DNA from: Serpula lacrymans var. lacrymans S7.9
Lineage: Eukaryota; Basidiomycota; Agaricomycetes; Boletales; Serpulaceae
Reading direction: 5' to 3'
Length of the DNA: 64,000 nucleotides
NCBI RefSeq assembly: GCF_000218685.1
Contig: NW_006763290.1
Span: forward strand, 3,312,908 to 3,376,907
In this document: piece after piece, positions 62,701 through 64,000 of the stretch
How positions within the stretch are numbered: the stretch's first letter is position 1
Layout of the letters: each line of letters begins with the position of its first letter
Made by a program: the position numbers and the translations under genes
The notes under the pieces: generated by a model
What the model saw: the letters and a program-made list of their open reading frames with translations, nothing else
What the model was told of the DNA's origin: nothing
Databases searched by the model: none

Positions 62701-63937
62701 TAAACCTTGGCAGATCATATCAGTAGATCTGATCGGACCGCTACCAGAATCAAATGGATATAACATGATAATGGTAGTAGTAGATCGGTTTACAAAAATG
62801 ATCAAGGTAATTCCCACGCAAATGGAGATCACATCAGAAGGAGTGGCACGACTATTTAGAGATCATGTATTCAGGAACCATGGCATACCCGAAAAGATCA
62901 TCTCAGATCGGGGACCGCAATTCGTTTCGAAATTCATGAAAGATCTACATACGCTTCTTCAGATAAAGGCGAACCCATCAACGGCTTGGCATCCACAAAC
63001 GGATGGACAAACGGAGAGGATCAATCAAGAGATAGAACAGTATCTCAGAATCTTCGTAAACCATAAACAAGATGATTGGGCAGAATGGCTTACCCTAGCA
63101 GAATTCTCTTACAATAACAAACAACATTCTGCGACGGGATATAGCCCGTTCTACCTGAATCATGGACATCATCCGAGAACACAGGAAGTAGTGAAAGTGG
63201 GGGTAAAAAACGAAAATGCAGAAGATTTCGTAAAGAGAATGACAGAAACAAGGAAGAGAGCAGAAGAATCGCTGCAAAAGGCAGCTGAACAGATGAAGAA
63301 GCAGTACGATAAGAAGAAAAGAGAAGCAGTAGAGTATAGAGTAGGAGATAAGGTGTACGTAGAAGCGACCAATATCTCAACAGATCGACCAGCTAAGAAA
63401 CTGGACGACAAGAGACACGGTCCGTTTGAAATACTGGAAAAGATAGGCGAATCGGCATATAAATTAGCGCTACCACCGACATGGAGGCCTATTCATCCAG
63501 TTTTCAACGAGATAAAGCTTACACCGTACAAAGAACCACAGTTCCCTTCCCAACAGAAACCTAAACCAATACCGCCGGTAATAGTGGACGGACAAGAAGA
63601 ATACGAAGTCGAAGAAGTTTTAGACTCATGTCTAAAAAGAGGGAAATTGGAATACTTAGTACACTGGAAGAACTATCCAAAAGAGGAACGCACGTGGGAA
63701 CCCGAACAACATCTAAACAACTCACCCGATAAAGTAAAAACATTCCACGATAACAACCCTAGTGCACCTCGACGGATCCGATTTCAATTACATTTCCAAC
63801 CCTTCGAAAACTTCACAACGACTAGAGTCCGAAAACAATTGTTTAATTGGGAAAACGGAAAGATGGACCCCTACTTTCGGGACGAAAGTCCTAAGGAGGG
63901 GGTAATGTCACGACTTGAACCAGAAGCGCTAGTCTGA
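59669..63937 (+). CDS. Chromovirus Pol: protease, RT, RNase H, integrase, chromodomain
   Basis: About 1422 codons, open without stop. The first in-frame ATG is at about 60256, deep in the protein, so expression by -1 frameshift from gag is likely. Counting from 59669: protease ALLDSGCTGSCID near residue 217; RT with YLDD near 582 and FASPFFFIKKKDGKLRPVQD upstream; RNase H ADSSDFAMGAVLSQ near 727, ERNYEIYDKELLAI and WTDHQNLLYF; integrase zinc motif NHDSVIAGHPG...CEVC near 950-990, core Asp in SVDLIGPLP, Asp in SDRGPQF and Glu in TERINQEIEQYL; chromodomain EYEVEEVLDS through YLVHWKNYP to TWEP near 1311-1365. All expected catalytic residues are present. The stop at 63937 lies 32 bp inside the 3' LTR. 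Confidence 0.96.
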   Translation, partial: GFLKRPAVPHRPTEPKDVSNRFLPLTVDTCDSELLRCSFSADDNKIISTQTKKEIRNEKDATRVKAAQSDKTSAVPTAGESLKSAAFTIEPKIPTPDAANSTEENAAETVEERSGTPLKKPRTEVWTPEWVVDRLRDQKEERSIGILSAWTHKKRTREVTRETIKEINRLPKVEAIQAIIEIASPKKYIRGTQGNQMNVKCKLTTLDTLQSETVEALLDSGCTGSCIDSQFVKDKRYETRKIPRPIPVYNADGTLNKNGAINEFVILLMEIDGHVEKIHLAVTNLGNGKMFLGHEWLNKHNPKIDWKESKLTFERCPEECRPRIRISDPEEDPEIFFEELREDERMIQVNLHNFEDATIDNQYYHIRAQGTMAQKLAEAAGKDRKEGGFEKIVPKHLHQYKDVFDKKEFDTLPERRQWDHAIELIPGDHSLDCKIYPLARGEQEELDAFLKENLESGRIRPSKSPFASPFFFIKKKDGKLRPVQDYRKLNDITIKNRYPLPLIGELVDKLSGAKYFTKLDVRWGYNNIRMREGDEHKAAFRTNRGLFEPLVMFFGLTNSPATFQMMMNTLFRELIDEGLVIIYLDDIMIFTKDIETHRATTRRVLEILRKNHLYLKPEKCDFEQTEVEYLGLIISENEIRMDPVKVEGISKWPECKNKKDIQAFLGFVNFYRRFIEGFGEVAKPLTKLTGKEDFIWGNEQQEAFNTLKQRVASAPVLALPVPHGQYKVEADSSDFAMGAVLSQRQKDDWKPIAYLSKALNPTERNYEIYDKELLAIMTALNEWRHYLIDAEEEFEIWTDHQNLLYFKEPKKLNRRQARWMTELSQYHFTIHHMPGRKHIKADLLSRRSDHNKGENDNEDVVLLDEKLFVRMTLSPEQRQKIADSQEKELEISKWITKRKGNVDELIKKMKGKIERREDGWLDEDGCIVFKGRIYVPKDAALREEIIRRNHDSVIAGHPGRYKTKELITRQYWWPYMDRDITRYVDGCEVCQRTKTDHKKKAAPLHPNEIPDKPWQIISVDLIGPLPESNGYNMIMVVVDRFTKMIKVIPTQMEITSEGVARLFRDHVFRNHGIPEKIISDRGPQFVSKFMKDLHTLLQIKANPSTAWHPQTDGQTERINQEIEQYLRIFVNHKQDDWAEWLTLAEFSYNNKQHSATGYSPFYLNHGHHPRTQEVVKVGVKNENAEDFVKRMTETRKRAEESLQKAAEQMKKQYDKKKREAVEYRVGDKVYVEATNISTDRPAKKLDDKRHGPFEILEKIGESAYKLALPPTWRPIHPVFNEIKLTPYKEPQFPSQQKPKPIPPVIVDGQEEYEVEEVLDSCLKRGKLEYLVHWKNYPKEERTWEPEQHLNNSPDKVKTFHDNNPSAPRRIRFQLHFQPFENFTTTRVRKQLFNWENGKMDPYFRDESPKEGVMSRLEPEALV

Positions 63938-64000
63938 GCGCTAATTTCCTTTTTCATTTTCTTTGATATCTGATCACATGACAGATAAGATATGTTAAGC
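63890..64000 (+). mobile_element. Polypurine tract and start of the chromovirus 3' LTR
   Basis: AAGGAGGGGGTAA precedes TGTCACGACTTG at 63906. The 95 bp up to the window end are identical to 57430-57524 of the 5' LTR. The rest of the LTR and the right flank lie outside the window, so the target duplication cannot be checked. Confidence 0.92.

Larger units (their letters stand above)
57430..64000 (+). mobile_element. Chromodomain Ty3/gypsy retrotransposon (chromovirus), near full length
   Basis: The 5' LTR is at 57430-57815. After it come a self-complementary primer site, a leader, gag, pol and the first 95 bp of the 3' LTR at 63906, where the window ends. The visible parts of the two LTRs are identical. 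Gag and pol are open throughout and all inspected catalytic motifs are present, so the element is probably young and possibly active. The chromodomain at the pol C terminus places it among chromoviruses, whose integration is often guided by histone marks. It is inserted in a decayed minus-strand gene. Confidence 0.95.

Overview
This 64-kb window is a piece of nuclear genome from a filamentous basidiomycete, most likely an Agaricomycete. The evidence is short GT-AG introns of about 45-65 nt, an AP-2 alpha-adaptin gene of fungal type in 11 exons, and a transposon cargo typical of that group (Plavaka, DIRS-like, Ty3/gypsy, Ty1/copia, Tc1/mariner). It also carries decayed copies of multi-copy gene families that I associate with Agaricomycetes. 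The window holds one scaffold gap of exactly 100 N (39410-39509). It contains no bacterial-type operons, CRISPR arrays or rRNA.

Layout. 1-6.9 kb: AT-rich, with a tRNA-like sequence, a tandem duplication and a decayed multi-exon WD40/beta-propeller gene with a C-terminal membrane segment (3.7-5.3 kb). 6.9-15.4 kb: a nest of elements on the minus strand. A degenerate gypsy abuts a copia that was broken by a solo LTR, a Tc1 fragment and a repeat called R2 here; the copia itself sits inside a Plavaka transposase gene. 15.7-24 kb: multi-exon genes of expanded families, mostly pseudogenes. These are a PD-(D/E)XK-like gene, a 2OG-Fe(II) (TET/JBP-like) dioxygenase, a DUF6532-like gene hit by an R2 insertion, and an unclassified gene. 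24.5-33.4 kb: a decayed gypsy, a second copy of the dioxygenase-linked family, a catalytically dead Tc1 and several solo LTRs. 33.4-46.4 kb: relics of copia and two gypsy elements, a minisatellite, an 807-bp inverted-repeat element carrying a tRNA-like segment, two hypothetical gene relics and a hairpin cluster. 46.4-50.2 kb: a DIRS-like retroelement with reverse transcriptase, RNase H and tyrosine recombinase. 51.2-55.15 kb: a 401-bp TA-flanked MITE followed by the one clearly intact host gene, AP-2 alpha (939 aa). 56.4-57.4 kb: a truncated relic of a multi-copy gene. 57.43-64 kb: an apparently intact chromodomain Ty3/gypsy element (chromovirus) that truncates that relic; only 95 bp of its 3' LTR lie in the window.

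Most notable. The chromovirus looks recent, with the 95 visible LTR base pairs identical at both ends. It carries a 12-nt sequence just after the 5' LTR that is perfectly complementary to the predicted 5' end of its own transcript, as in Tf1/sushi-type self-priming. It has a GGGTTTT slippery heptamer directly before the gag stop with pol in the -1 frame, a membrane-type leader ORF, a 145-codon ORF overlapping gag, and duplicated promoter motifs. A dispersed family of about 415-bp LTRs is present nine times, several copies with exact 5-bp target duplications, and has repeatedly broken other elements. Apart from AP-2 alpha and the chromovirus, nearly every coding region carries stops, frameshifts, truncations or lost catalytic residues.
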